Assembly (NCBI GenBank): GCA_017476425.1
Contig: JAFUZV010000005.1
Location: forward strand, 1 to 62,349
From: Selenomonadaceae bacterium
Lineage (GTDB): Bacteria > Bacillota > Negativicutes > Selenomonadales > Selenomonadaceae
DNA: 62,349 nucleotides
Reading direction: 5' to 3'
In this document: piece by piece, positions 18,048-26,484 of the stretch
Layout of the letters: each line of letters opens with the position of its first letter
Numbering within the stretch: position 1 is the stretch's first letter
The notes under the pieces: model-generated
Database searches by the model: none
What the model saw: only the letters and a program-made list of their open reading frames with translations
Told to the model about the DNA's origin: nothing
Program-made: the position numbers and the translations under genes

Positions 18048-18228
18048 TAATTTTTTACAATTTTTTTAAATTATTTGAAGAATTTTTTAGAATAACTTTT
18101 TTTATTATAAAACTTCGATCAATTTTTGTCAAAATAACTAGACGAACTTTATTTATTTATGCTATCATTTATTTTATAAAACAGTTCGCCGTTGAAATGG
18201 TGAATGAATATGAAGGTGAAGGTGGCAA

Positions 18229-18561
18229 ATGGCAAAAATTCAAAAACGTATCAAAAAAAATATGAAACCCAAAAAGCCGAAACAAGAAATTAAGATCAAA
18301 GAGAAAGTTGGTAAAGATTATCTCTTGATCGCCGTGATCAGTTTCACGCTTATGGTTACGATTGCGGCTTGGTCAACACTGACTGATATGAATAAGGCTC
18401 TTTATTCAATGTTGCTTGTTTCATTATCGTTGACTTATATTCGCAGACATTACGATCTTTCGGAGAGACAAGAATTTTGGGTTGATCGCGGCAGTATAAT
18501 TTCAATGGGAATAGCTCTGGTACTTTTTGCAGCTATTATGTATATGCAAATTTTTGCTTGA
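18229..18561 (+). CDS. Small two-helix membrane protein of unknown function
   Basis: 110 aa. The first 35 residues are strongly basic (MAKIQKRIKKNMKPKKPK), followed by a hydrophobic helix (about 31-49), a second weaker hydrophobic stretch (about 55-66) and a C-terminal helix (about 88-108). GAAGGTGGCAA precedes the ATG. I do not recognise a family. It lies 42 bases before fprA on the same strand and may be co-transcribed, but nothing else ties it to oxygen defence. Confidence 0.6.
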   Translation: MAKIQKRIKKNMKPKKPKQEIKIKEKVGKDYLLIAVISFTLMVTIAAWSTLTDMNKALYSMLLVSLSLTYIRRHYDLSERQEFWVDRGSIISMGIALVLFAAIMYMQIFA

Positions 18562-18603
18562 GTTTAGAAGTCGCAAAAAATTATTTTAATTGGAGGTTGT
18601 TTT

Positions 18604-19794
18604 ATGAATACTTCACTTAAGGCAGTAAAGATCAGCGAAAAAATTTACTGGGTCGGTGCGGTTGATTGGTCGATGAGAAATTTTCACGGCTATGAAACTT
18701 CACGTGGAACAAGTTACAACGCTTATCTGATCCTTGATGAAAAAGTTACTTTGATCGATACCGTTAAAGCTCCTTTCAAAGATGAACTTCTCAAAAGGAT
18801 CGCTTCTGTTGTCAATCCTGCGAAAATTGACATTATCGTTTCAAGTCACGTTGAGCCGGATCATTCAAGTGCTTTACCTTTCGTCGTTGAATATGCAAGA
18901 AATGCTGAGATCATTACAAGTCAACCGAACGGCTTGAAAGGTTTAACGGCTCGTTATGGTCATTTGAATTATAAGCCTGTTAAAGCCGGTGATTCAATTT
19001 CGATCGGTGAACGTACTTTACAATTTTTACCAACGCCTATGCTTCATTGGCCTGATTCAATGGTGACTTTTTGTCCTGAAGAGAAAATTATTTTTTCAAA
19101 TGATGCATTCGGTCAGCATCTTGCAACTTCAATGCGTTTTGATGATGAAAATGATCTTAACACAACTTTATTTGAGGCTAAAAAGTATTACGCAAATATT
19201 TTAATGCCGTTCGGTAAACAAGCATTAACGGCGTTGAGTGCACTCGGTGGTCACGAAATTAAAATGATCGCTACAGGTCACGGCGTAATTTGGCGCAAAA
19301 ATATTGATACGATCTTAGACTGCTACAGTGAATGGGCAAGCGGCGATGTTAAAGATCGTGCAGTTATCGTTTTTGATTCTATGTGGGGATCAACTGAAAT
19401 TATTGCACAGACGATCACAGAGGCTTTTGCTAAACGTGGTATTCCGGCGGCTTATTACGATATTAAATCAACGCCGATGAGTGATATTGTTACTGACGTT
19501 TTCACAAGCAAATATCTTGCAGTCGGTTCACCTACAATTAACAATCAAATGATGCCGACAATCGCCGCTTTTCTCTGCTATTTAAAAGGCTTGCGTCCTC
19601 AAAATCATAAAGCCTTTGCATTTGGATCATACGGTTGGGGCGGTCAAAGCGTCGGACTTGTTGAAGAAGAATTGAAAGCCGCCGGTATGGAAATTATTTT
19701 AGATAAGATCAGACTTGCTAACGTTCCTAACTATGCGCAGCTTAATGAAATAACTGATCATATTCTTAAAATCGACTCAGAAGCTGAAAAATAA
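18604..19794 (+). CDS. fprA: Flavodiiron protein (FprA family)
   Basis: 396 aa. It reduces O2 to water or NO to N2O in the cytosol and protects anaerobes. The N-terminal metallo-beta-lactamase-like domain holds the di-iron ligands HVEPDHSS (H-x-E-x-D-H), a His in PMLHWPDS, an Asp in FSNDAFG and a His in ATGHGVIW. The C-terminal flavodoxin domain starts near residue 257 (VIVFDSMWGSTEIIA) and binds FMN. No rubredoxin domain is attached, so an external electron donor is required. TTGGAGGTTG precedes the ATG. Confidence 0.95.
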   Translation: MNTSLKAVKISEKIYWVGAVDWSMRNFHGYETSRGTSYNAYLILDEKVTLIDTVKAPFKDELLKRIASVVNPAKIDIIVSSHVEPDHSSALPFVVEYARNAEIITSQPNGLKGLTARYGHLNYKPVKAGDSISIGERTLQFLPTPMLHWPDSMVTFCPEEKIIFSNDAFGQHLATSMRFDDENDLNTTLFEAKKYYANILMPFGKQALTALSALGGHEIKMIATGHGVIWRKNIDTILDCYSEWASGDVKDRAVIVFDSMWGSTEIIAQTITEAFAKRGIPAAYYDIKSTPMSDIVTDVFTSKYLAVGSPTINNQMMPTIAAFLCYLKGLRPQNHKAFAFGSYGWGGQSVGLVEEELKAAGMEIILDKIRLANVPNYAQLNEITDHILKIDSEAEK

Positions 19795-19829
19795 TTTTAA
19801 TATTCAATTTCACTAAGGAGTAATTAGCA

Positions 19830-21806
19830 ATGGGATTAAGGAAAAAATTTTTCATTTTGGCAGGACTCGCCGGGCTTTTGATGGCGATCGTTTCAATCGT
19901 CGGTTATTTCAGTGCTTACAATAATCTTGAAGAAAGTGTTGAATCTGAATTGAGTGCAACGGTTAAAGCACAAAGTAATCAACTTGACGGCTGGCTTGAA
20001 TCGAATGCCGCAATAGCTACTGCTGCTGCAAATTTGATGACTTCACTCAATGGCAATGATACAATCGCTAATATGAGTGAAATGCTTGCACTTGCTGATA
20101 ATAATTCTGATATTCTTGAAGTTGGTGTCGGCAATGAAAAGGCTTTCTTTCAAGGTCGTCACGCCGGAAATAAGACAGGACAAATTGATCCACGAACTCG
20201 TGATTGGTATAAAGAAGGAAGAACTGCAGGCAAAACCGTTTTTACTGAGGCTTATGTGGATAAATTCACAAATCAAGTTGTAACTTCAGCAGTTTCACCA
20301 TTCAAAAATAATGGACAATTCGCCGGAACGATTTTTGTTGACATTGCTTTGAAAACTCTTGATGATGAAGTAGCAAAACTTAAATATCGTGGTGAAGGCA
20401 AAGGTATAATTATCGAAAAAACCGGCAACATTTTAGCAACGAATGGTCCGGCTGAAAAAATGACTAACTTCCGTAATATAAATGTTCTCGGTCAACAATT
20501 CGACGATATGATCAAAAATGGTTTCGGTTATATTGTAATGGATGCTGTCGGTGACAGAGAAAAAACTGTTTTTGCTTATGACACTGTACCAAGTACTAAC
20601 TGGATTGTTGGAATTGAAGTTCCTTATGATTTTGTATTTTCGGCTGTTAGTCGTTTACGTATTACGTTTGGAATTTTAACAATTATCGGTTTAGCTTTAA
20701 TGTTGTTTATGTGCTTAAAACTTGCAAGCAGTATCACAGGTCCGATAATTGAACTTGAGGCGCACGCAAAAGAACTTTCAAATGGTAATTTAAGACTTAA
20801 TGATATTGAAGTTCAAACGAATGACGAGATCGGATCACTTACTCAAGCATTTAACACAATGAGTAAAAATTTGAGGAATTTGATCACTAAGATGGCAACG
20901 ACAGCGGAACAAGTCGCCGCGTCAAGTGAAGAATTAACCGCAAGTGCTCATCAATCAGCTGAAGCGGCGGTTAATGTTGCCGAAACGGTTGCACAAGTCG
21001 GCGGAGATATTACTCAACAAATGCAAGACATTGAGGCGGCTCGTGGTAGTATTGACGTTGTATCGAATGATATTCAAACAGTTGCAGATAAAGCGACGAA
21101 TGTTGCAACAACTTCAGAAAAGACAGCGGCGGCGGCTAAAACCGGTGAAACGTTAATGCAAGAAGCAGCGTCGAAGATGAACAGCATTGAAAAATCAGTA
21201 CTTGCAGCGGCGGAAGTAGTTGAAAAACTCGGTGAAAGTTCTAAACAGATCGGTCAGATTGTTGAGGCGATTAGTGGAATAGCTGATCAAACGAATTTGC
21301 TTGCATTGAATGCGGCTATTGAGGCGGCGAGAGCCGGTGAACACGGTCGAGGCTTTGCAGTTGTTTCGGAAGAAGTTCGTAAACTTGCAACAGCGTCACA
21401 AGAATCAGCGGAACAAATTCGTGCAAGAATCGAATCAATTCAAACGTCAACTGAAGAGGCAGTACAATCAATGAAGAGTGGAACTGAAGATGTTAAAGCC
21501 GGTACAAATGCAGTCCGTGAAGTTGGTATTCAATTCCAAGAAATTATGAAAATGGTTGACGGTATCAAAGAAGAGATCGCCGGGATCAATCAATCTGTTA
21601 AAACTGTTTCTGATGGTGCAGCTGGAATTGTTTCAGCAACTGAGGCGATCGATAAAGCAAGCCGTGCAACTGACGAAAAAACGCAGTCGATCTCATCACA
21701 GACTGAAACGCAATCAGCATCGAATGAAGAAATTGCAGCGGCTTCTCAAGCATTGGCGAATTTAGCCGGAGATATGCAAACAGCTATCGGACAATTTAAA
21801 ATATAA
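19830..21806 (+). CDS. Methyl-accepting chemotaxis protein with a Cache sensor
   Basis: 658 aa. It has an N-terminal membrane helix (about 7-29), a periplasmic dCache-type domain (about 35-280; contains [11 protein letters not shown], typical of ligand-binding Cache domains), a second helix (about 284-305), HAMP (about 305-358) and a signalling domain whose tip is [16 protein letters not shown]. It relays ligand binding to CheA/CheW. There is no C-terminal pentapeptide for CheR docking. No other chemotaxis gene lies in the window. AAGGAGTAATTAG precedes the ATG; a terminator follows at 21845. Confidence 0.95.
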   Translation: MGLRKKFFILAGLAGLLMAIVSIVGYFSAYNNLEESVESELSATVKAQSNQLDGWLESNAAIATAAANLMTSLNGNDTIANMSEMLALADNNSDILEVGVGNEKAFFQGRHAGNKTGQIDPRTRDWYKEGRTAGKTVFTEAYVDKFTNQVVTSAVSPFKNNGQFAGTIFVDIALKTLDDEVAKLKYRGEGKGIIIEKTGNILATNGPAEKMTNFRNINVLGQQFDDMIKNGFGYIVMDAVGDREKTVFAYDTVPSTNWIVGIEVPYDFVFSAVSRLRITFGILTIIGLALMLFMCLKLASSITGPIIELEAHAKELSNGNLRLNDIEVQTNDEIGSLTQAFNTMSKNLRNLITKMATTAEQVAASSEELTASAHQSAEAAVNVAETVAQVGGDITQQMQDIEAARGSIDVVSNDIQTVADKATNVATTSEKTAAAAKTGETLMQEAASKMNSIEKSVLAAAEVVEKLGESSKQIGQIVEAISGIADQTNLLALNAAIEAARAGEHGRGFAVVSEEVRKLATASQESAEQIRARIESIQTSTEEAVQSMKSGTEDVKAGTNAVREVGIQFQEIMKMVDGIKEEIAGINQSVKTVSDGAAGIVSATEAIDKASRATDEKTQSISSQTETQSASNEEIAAASQALANLAGDMQTAIGQFKI

Positions 21807-21844
21807 TGGGCAATGGGTAATTGATAATTGATAATTAAATTATT
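21807..21844. repeat. ATGGGTAATTG-type heptamer repeat, left copy
   Basis: Direct copies of GGGCAAT/GGGTAATTGATAATTG. The reverse-complement type (AATTACCCATTACAC) lies at 22113-22149, so the two flank the MCP-rnj gap as an inverted pair. Similar pairs occur at 23937-23967 and 57908-57992. Confidence 0.6.
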
Positions 21845-21874
21845 TACTGTCGAAGTGATCGGCAGTATTTTTTT
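21845..21874 (+). terminator. Terminator of the chemotaxis receptor gene
   Basis: TACTGTCGA pairs with TCGGCAGTA (one G-U pair) around a 5-base loop, followed by seven Ts. Confidence 0.8.
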
Positions 21875-22031
21875 GTAATTAATTTATAAATTGATCAATA
21901 TAAAAAACTTTTTGAAATGAATATCTAAAATTATTTTAAAAATATTTTTATTAATATCAAAACTCACAAATTAAAAATTTTTCCTTCACAAAAAATTGTA
22001 AATTTGCACTTCACATATTTTTTAAAGCACA

Positions 22032-22060
22032 TTGCAATAGATAAATTAACGTGTTAAAAT
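22032..22060 (+). promoter_or_regulatory. Promoter of rnj
   Basis: TTGCAA (22032-22037), a 17-base spacer and TAAAAT (22055-22060). The 361-base gap 21807-22167 holds this, the terminator and two repeat copies, and nothing else I can recognise. Confidence 0.6.
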
Positions 22061-22112
22061 GTTTATGATGAATTTGATCGGCAATAAATTAAATTTTTAT
22101 TCGTAACTTTTT

Positions 22113-22149
22113 TAATTACCCATTACACATTATAAATTACCAATTAATT
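22113..22149. repeat. AATTACCCATTAC-type heptamer repeat, right copy
   Basis: AATTACCCATTACACATT then AAATTACCAATTA, the complement of the copy at 21807-21844. It ends at the ribosome site of rnj. Confidence 0.6.
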
Positions 22150-22167
22150 ATGGAGGTGCATTATAAT

Positions 22168-23841
22168 TTGAGAAATGATGGTAGACCCGAACACAAATTG
22201 CAAATTATTCCGCTAGGTGGACTTGGTGAGATCGGAAAAAATATGAACGTTATTCGTTATGGCGATGATATGATTCTTCTTGATGCAGGTTTAATGTTTC
22301 CTGATGAAGATATGCTCGGCGTTGATCTCGTTATTCCTGATATAACTTATGTGCTTGAAAATCAACAATGTTTGAAGGCGATCGTTTTAACTCACGGTCA
22401 CGAAGATCATATTGGTGCGTTGCCTTACATTCTGAAAAAATTATCAGTGCCGGTTTATGGTACGAAATTAACGCTCGGAATTTTAGAAGGTCGCTTGAAA
22501 GAAAACGGCGTTGACAGCGGACATCTTAAAGCCGTTACGCCTGGCGATACAATTAATGTCGGTTGTTTCAATATAGGATTTATCAGAGTTAATCATTCGA
22601 TACCGGATTCAGTTGGAATTTCGATCAGAACGCCGATCGGTATGATCGTTCACACCGGTGATTTTAAACTTGATTATACACCGATCGATAATCGAATGAC
22701 GGACTTCAGACGCTTTGCAGAACTCGGAAATCGTGGCGTTTTAGTTATGATGGCTGATTCGACAAATTCAGAAAAAGAAGGTCATACACCTAGCGAAAAA
22801 TCTGTTGGTGTTGCTTTCGATCGTGAATTTCAAAACGCAAACGGCAGAATTATAATTGCAACTTTTTCTTCAAACGTGCATAGAATACAACAAGCGATTG
22901 ATACTGCTGTTCGTTATAAACGTAAAGTTGCGATTTTAGGTCGCAGTATGGTTAATGTCGTCAACATTTCGCTTGAACTAGGTTATATTCACGCTCCGGA
23001 AGGTACGATCATTGACGTTGACGAGATAAATAATTTTCCTGCGCATAAAATCGTTATCGTTACGACAGGCAGTCAAGGTGAGCCGATGAGCGCATTAACT
23101 AGAATGGCAATGAGTGATCACCGAAAAGTTGGAATTGTTCCCGGAGATAAAGTTATTATTTCTGCGACACCTATTCCGGGCAATGAACGACTTGTAACAA
23201 AGACAGTTGATAATCTTCTGCGACTCGGTGCAAATGTTGTTTACAGCCGCTCTGAAGGCATTCACGTTTCAGGTCACGCTGCCAGAGAAGAATTGAAGTT
23301 GATGCACAATCTCATTAAACCGAAATTTTTTATGCCTGTGCACGGTGAACTTCATCATCTTGTAAGTCACGCAAAATTAGCCATAGAACTTGGAATGCCT
23401 AGAGAAAATATTTTAGTTGGTGAAAATGGCAGCGTTTACGAATTTACAAGAGACAGCGGCAAAATTACCGGACGTGTTACAGCCGGTGTTGTAATGGTTG
23501 ATGGTCTCGGTGTTGGTGATGTTGGTAATATCGTTTTAAGAGATCGTCGGCAGTTGTCGCAAGATGGAATTTTAATTGTCGTTATAACAATGCACAGAGA
23601 AGGAAATCGTTTAATTTCAAATGCTGATATTGTTTCACGTGGTTTTGTTTATGTTCGTGAGTCCGAAGAATTGATGATTGAGGCTAAAAATAAAGTGCAG
23701 CAAATTCTCAAGTATTGCGAAAATGAACAAATAACTGAATGGTCAACGATCAAAATCAGCGTTAAAGATGCTTTAGCGCAATATCTCTTTGATAAGACTC
23801 GCCGCCGCCCGATGATTTTGCCGATCATTATGGAAGTTTGA
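22168..23841 (+). CDS. rnj: Ribonuclease J
   Basis: 557 aa from the TTG at 22168, which lies ten bases after GGAGGTG; the ATG at 22150 overlaps that site and is unlikely. A metallo-beta-lactamase/beta-CASP ribonuclease with 5'-3' exo- and endonuclease activity, central to mRNA turnover and rRNA maturation in Firmicutes. Seen: PLGGLGEIGKNM, the zinc motif HGHEDHIGA, HTGDFKLD, ADSTNSE, the beta-CASP motifs TFSSNVHR and SGHAARE, and PVHGELHH. Only one copy (not J1/J2) is in the window. Confidence 0.95.
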   Translation: MRNDGRPEHKLQIIPLGGLGEIGKNMNVIRYGDDMILLDAGLMFPDEDMLGVDLVIPDITYVLENQQCLKAIVLTHGHEDHIGALPYILKKLSVPVYGTKLTLGILEGRLKENGVDSGHLKAVTPGDTINVGCFNIGFIRVNHSIPDSVGISIRTPIGMIVHTGDFKLDYTPIDNRMTDFRRFAELGNRGVLVMMADSTNSEKEGHTPSEKSVGVAFDREFQNANGRIIIATFSSNVHRIQQAIDTAVRYKRKVAILGRSMVNVVNISLELGYIHAPEGTIIDVDEINNFPAHKIVIVTTGSQGEPMSALTRMAMSDHRKVGIVPGDKVIISATPIPGNERLVTKTVDNLLRLGANVVYSRSEGIHVSGHAAREELKLMHNLIKPKFFMPVHGELHHLVSHAKLAIELGMPRENILVGENGSVYEFTRDSGKITGRVTAGVVMVDGLGVGDVGNIVLRDRRQLSQDGILIVVITMHREGNRLISNADIVSRGFVYVRESEELMIEAKNKVQQILKYCENEQITEWSTIKISVKDALAQYLFDKTRRRPMILPIIMEV

Positions 23842-23849
23842 TTTTAATT

Positions 23850-23967
23850 CAGAATGTAGAATGTAGAATGTAGAATTATAATCATTTTGCATTCTGCATT
23901 TTTAATTAGAAATTATGAATGAGTAATAAAAAAATTACCCATTACCAATTACAAATTACCCATTAAC
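23850..23967. repeat. Compound intergenic repeat: AGAATGT tandem plus AATTACCCATTACC heptamers
   Basis: Three and a half AGAATGT units (23850-23876), a TTTTGCATTCTGCATTTTT stretch complementary to them, then AATTACCCATTACCAATTAC and AAATTACCCATTAAC. The whole fills the rnj-phzF gap. It is the same element family as at 9190, 21807/22113 and 57908. Confidence 0.65.
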
Positions 23968-23986
23968 ATAGAGGTGAAATTTTTAA

Positions 23987-24769
23987 ATGAAGCAATTTAT
24001 TGTTGATGCTTTTACTGATCAAGTTTTTGCAGGCAATCAAGCAGCAATTTGTGTCCTTGATGAATGGCTGACTGATGAAATGATGTTGAATATTGCAAGA
24101 GAAAATAATTTTTCAGAGACGGCTTTTACTGTCAACGAAGGCGATTATTATAAACTTCGCTGGTTTACGCCAACTACTGAAATTGATCTTTGTGGACACG
24201 CAACACTCGCAACAGCTTATGTTATAATGGAACATTACGATCTGAATATTTCAAGCGTTATTTTTAAAACTTTAAGCGGTGATCTTATTGTCAGAAAAAA
24301 AGGCGATCTTTATGAAATGGATTTTCCTGCTTACAAATTTAAACACGTTGAAATAACTGACGCAATGGAGAAGGCTTTAGGCGTTCGTCCGATCGATGCA
24401 GTTTTAAGTCGTGATCTATTAATGATTCTTGATTCTGAAAACGCTGTTAAAAATCTCAAGCCTGATCTGAAAAAATTATCAAAACTTGACGGATTAATTC
24501 AATCTGTAACTGCAAAAGGTGATAATTATGACTGCGTTTCAAGAGTTTTTGCGCCGAAAATTGGAATTACTGAAGACCCGGTAACAGGATCAACTCATTG
24601 TTTGATCGTTCCTTATTGGACTGAAAAACTCAACAAGAATAAATTAACGGCGTTTCAAGCGTCCGATCGAACAGGTATTTTGTATTGTGAAAATTTTGGT
24701 GATAGAGTAAAAATTTCCGGTAAGGCGGCTTTGTATTCAATTTCTGAAATTTTGCCGCGTTTAAAATAA
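23987..24769 (+). CDS. PhzF-family epimerase/isomerase
   Basis: 260 aa. The hallmarks are VDAFTDQVFAGNQAAICVL at the N-terminus, the catalytic Glu in NNFSETAFT, the substrate motif LCGHATLATAYV, and EDPVTGSTHCLIVPYW. The family contains PhzF and diaminopimelate-epimerase-like folds; most members have no known substrate, and no phenazine genes are nearby. AGAGGTGAAA precedes the ATG. It is followed by leuB after 20 bases, so it may share the leucine-synthesis transcript; a metabolic link is not apparent. Confidence 0.88.
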   Translation: MKQFIVDAFTDQVFAGNQAAICVLDEWLTDEMMLNIARENNFSETAFTVNEGDYYKLRWFTPTTEIDLCGHATLATAYVIMEHYDLNISSVIFKTLSGDLIVRKKGDLYEMDFPAYKFKHVEITDAMEKALGVRPIDAVLSRDLLMILDSENAVKNLKPDLKKLSKLDGLIQSVTAKGDNYDCVSRVFAPKIGITEDPVTGSTHCLIVPYWTEKLNKNKLTAFQASDRTGILYCENFGDRVKISGKAALYSISEILPRLK

Positions 24770-24789
24770 TTTATATGAGGTGTCAAATT

Positions 24790-25857
24790 ATGAAAAAAAT
24801 TGTTGTAATTCCGGGCGATGGTATCGGTAAAGAAATTACTGATTCTGCAGTTGAAGTGCTGAAAAAAGTTGATGAGAAATTTAAACTTGATCTTGAATTT
24901 GAGACTTATGATGCCGGTGGTACTGCTTACGATAAATTTGGCTTGCCGCTGCCTGATGAAACGCTTGACGCTTGTAAGAAAGCTGATGCAGTGCTTTTCG
25001 GCGCAGTCGGCGGCAATAAATGGGATAATGTCAAGGCTGAACTGCGTCCTGAGCGTGCAATTTTGGGACTTCGTAAAGGTTTAGGGCTTTATGCTAATTT
25101 GCGTCCCGTGAAAGTTGCAACTGCACTTGTTAAAAATTCACCTTTAAAGCCTGAACTTGTTGACGGCGTTGATCTTGTGATCGTCCGTGAACTTGTCGGC
25201 GGAATTTATTTTGGTGATCGTTGTGAATCTGAGATCAAAAACGGCGTTGAACGTGCTTGGGATTTAGAAAATTATTCAGTGCCAGAAGTTGATCGAATTG
25301 CAAAATTAGCATTTGAGACAGCGAAGATCAGACGTGGTAAATTGACTTCAGTTGATAAGGCGAATGTTCTTGCAACAAGTCGACTTTGGAGACGCACGAT
25401 AACTAAACTTGCTGAAAATTATCAAGACGTTGAATTAAATCATCTCTACGTTGATAATTGTGCAATGCAGCTTTGTGTAAATCCTAAACAATTTGACGTT
25501 ATCGTGACCGGAAATCTTTTCGGTGATATTTTGAGTGATGAAGCGGCAGTTATCGGCGGATCGATCGGTTTAATGCCTTCAGCGTCGATCGGTGAATTGA
25601 CAAGCCTTTATGAACCTATTCACGGATCAGCACCGGACATTGCCGGTAAAGGTATTGCTAATCCTATGGGAACGATTTTATCAGCGGCAATGCTTTTGAG
25701 ATATTCATTACACGCTGAAGAGGCTGCAAAGGCGATTGAATCAGCGATCGATAAGACTTTAGCTGAAGGCTACAGAACTGCTGATATTTATAGCGAAGGT
25801 TTTAAAAAGATCGGTACTGCTGAAGCAACAGAAAAAATTATTAAAAATTTACAATGA
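24790..25857 (+). CDS. leuB: 3-isopropylmalate dehydrogenase
   Basis: 355 aa from the ATG at 24790 (GAGGTG upstream; the ATG at 24775 would precede it). It oxidises and decarboxylates 3-isopropylmalate to 2-oxoisocaproate in leucine synthesis, using NAD. Seen: VIPGDGIGKEI, the LeuB-type loop ERAILGLRKGLGLYANLRP, REL(V)GGIYFG, the catalytic Lys in SVDKANV, the metal site GNLFGDILSDEAA, and the NAD site HGSAPDIAGKG. leuA, leuC and leuD are not in the window; ilvB follows after a Uma2 gene. Confidence 0.96.
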   Translation: MKKIVVIPGDGIGKEITDSAVEVLKKVDEKFKLDLEFETYDAGGTAYDKFGLPLPDETLDACKKADAVLFGAVGGNKWDNVKAELRPERAILGLRKGLGLYANLRPVKVATALVKNSPLKPELVDGVDLVIVRELVGGIYFGDRCESEIKNGVERAWDLENYSVPEVDRIAKLAFETAKIRRGKLTSVDKANVLATSRLWRRTITKLAENYQDVELNHLYVDNCAMQLCVNPKQFDVIVTGNLFGDILSDEAAVIGGSIGLMPSASIGELTSLYEPIHGSAPDIAGKGIANPMGTILSAAMLLRYSLHAEEAAKAIESAIDKTLAEGYRTADIYSEGFKKIGTAEATEKIIKNLQ

Positions 25858-25872
25858 AAAGGTGATTTAAAT

Positions 25873-26445
25873 ATGAGTGGTGCAGTTTATTCATTGATCG
25901 AAAATCGTGAAGACTACGAAATTATCAACGGCAAAATTTATATGATGTCAAGTCCAAAGGCTAATCACGTTCGAGTAAATGGAAATATTCACGGCATTTT
26001 TAGAGATTATCTTAAGGGTAAAACTTGTGAACCGTTTAATCAGTTTAATGTCTTCTTAAGCGAAGAAGATCATTTTATTCCGGATGAAATTATTGTTTGT
26101 GATCCTGATATTGTAGAAGATGATGCAGTTCACGGTGCTCCTGATCTTGTTGTTGAAATTTCTTCAGCGTCAACTGCCAGACGTGATCGTATGGAAAAAT
26201 TTAATGCTTATGAAAAATACGGAGTTAAAGAATATTGGATAATATTTCCTCAAGAAAAACGTGTTGAGGTTTATCTTCGTAAAGATGATAAATTAGTGCT
26301 TGATAATGTCTATTCGGTTTATCAAGATTTTGAATGGGATAACTTGACAGCCGAAAAAAAGGCAGAAGTTAAATTTGAAATAAAAATTTCACTATACGAT
26401 GATTTTTATGTTAAACTCGAAGATATTTTTGATCGTGTCAAATAA
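25873..26445 (+). CDS. Uma2-family (DUF820) PD-(D/E)XK nuclease-like protein
   Basis: 190 aa. The Uma2 pattern is clear: EIINGKIYMMSSP, NVFLSEEDHFIPDEIIVCD (acidic metal site), GAPDLVVEISSAST (E-x-S of the nuclease core) and YEKYGVKEYWII. Such proteins are abundant in cyanobacteria and present in some Firmicutes; their function is unknown though the fold is that of restriction nucleases. It sits between leuB and ilvB with gaps of 15 and 39 bases, in the same direction. AAAAGGTGATT precedes the ATG. Confidence 0.85.
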   Translation: MSGAVYSLIENREDYEIINGKIYMMSSPKANHVRVNGNIHGIFRDYLKGKTCEPFNQFNVFLSEEDHFIPDEIIVCDPDIVEDDAVHGAPDLVVEISSASTARRDRMEKFNAYEKYGVKEYWIIFPQEKRVEVYLRKDDKLVLDNVYSVYQDFEWDNLTAEKKAEVKFEIKISLYDDFYVKLEDIFDRVK

Positions 26446-26484
26446 TTTCAAGGTATAATTATAAATTTTGAAAGTAGTGATAAT

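Noticed and set aside
21807..22149. Regularly spaced repeats that could be a CRISPR array
   Set aside because: The units are degenerate 7-14-base words in opposite orientations with no constant repeat/spacer pattern, and no cas gene is in the window.
24775..24790. An earlier ATG for leuB
   Set aside because: The ribosome site GAGGTG lies between the two ATGs, and LeuB proteins start at the second.
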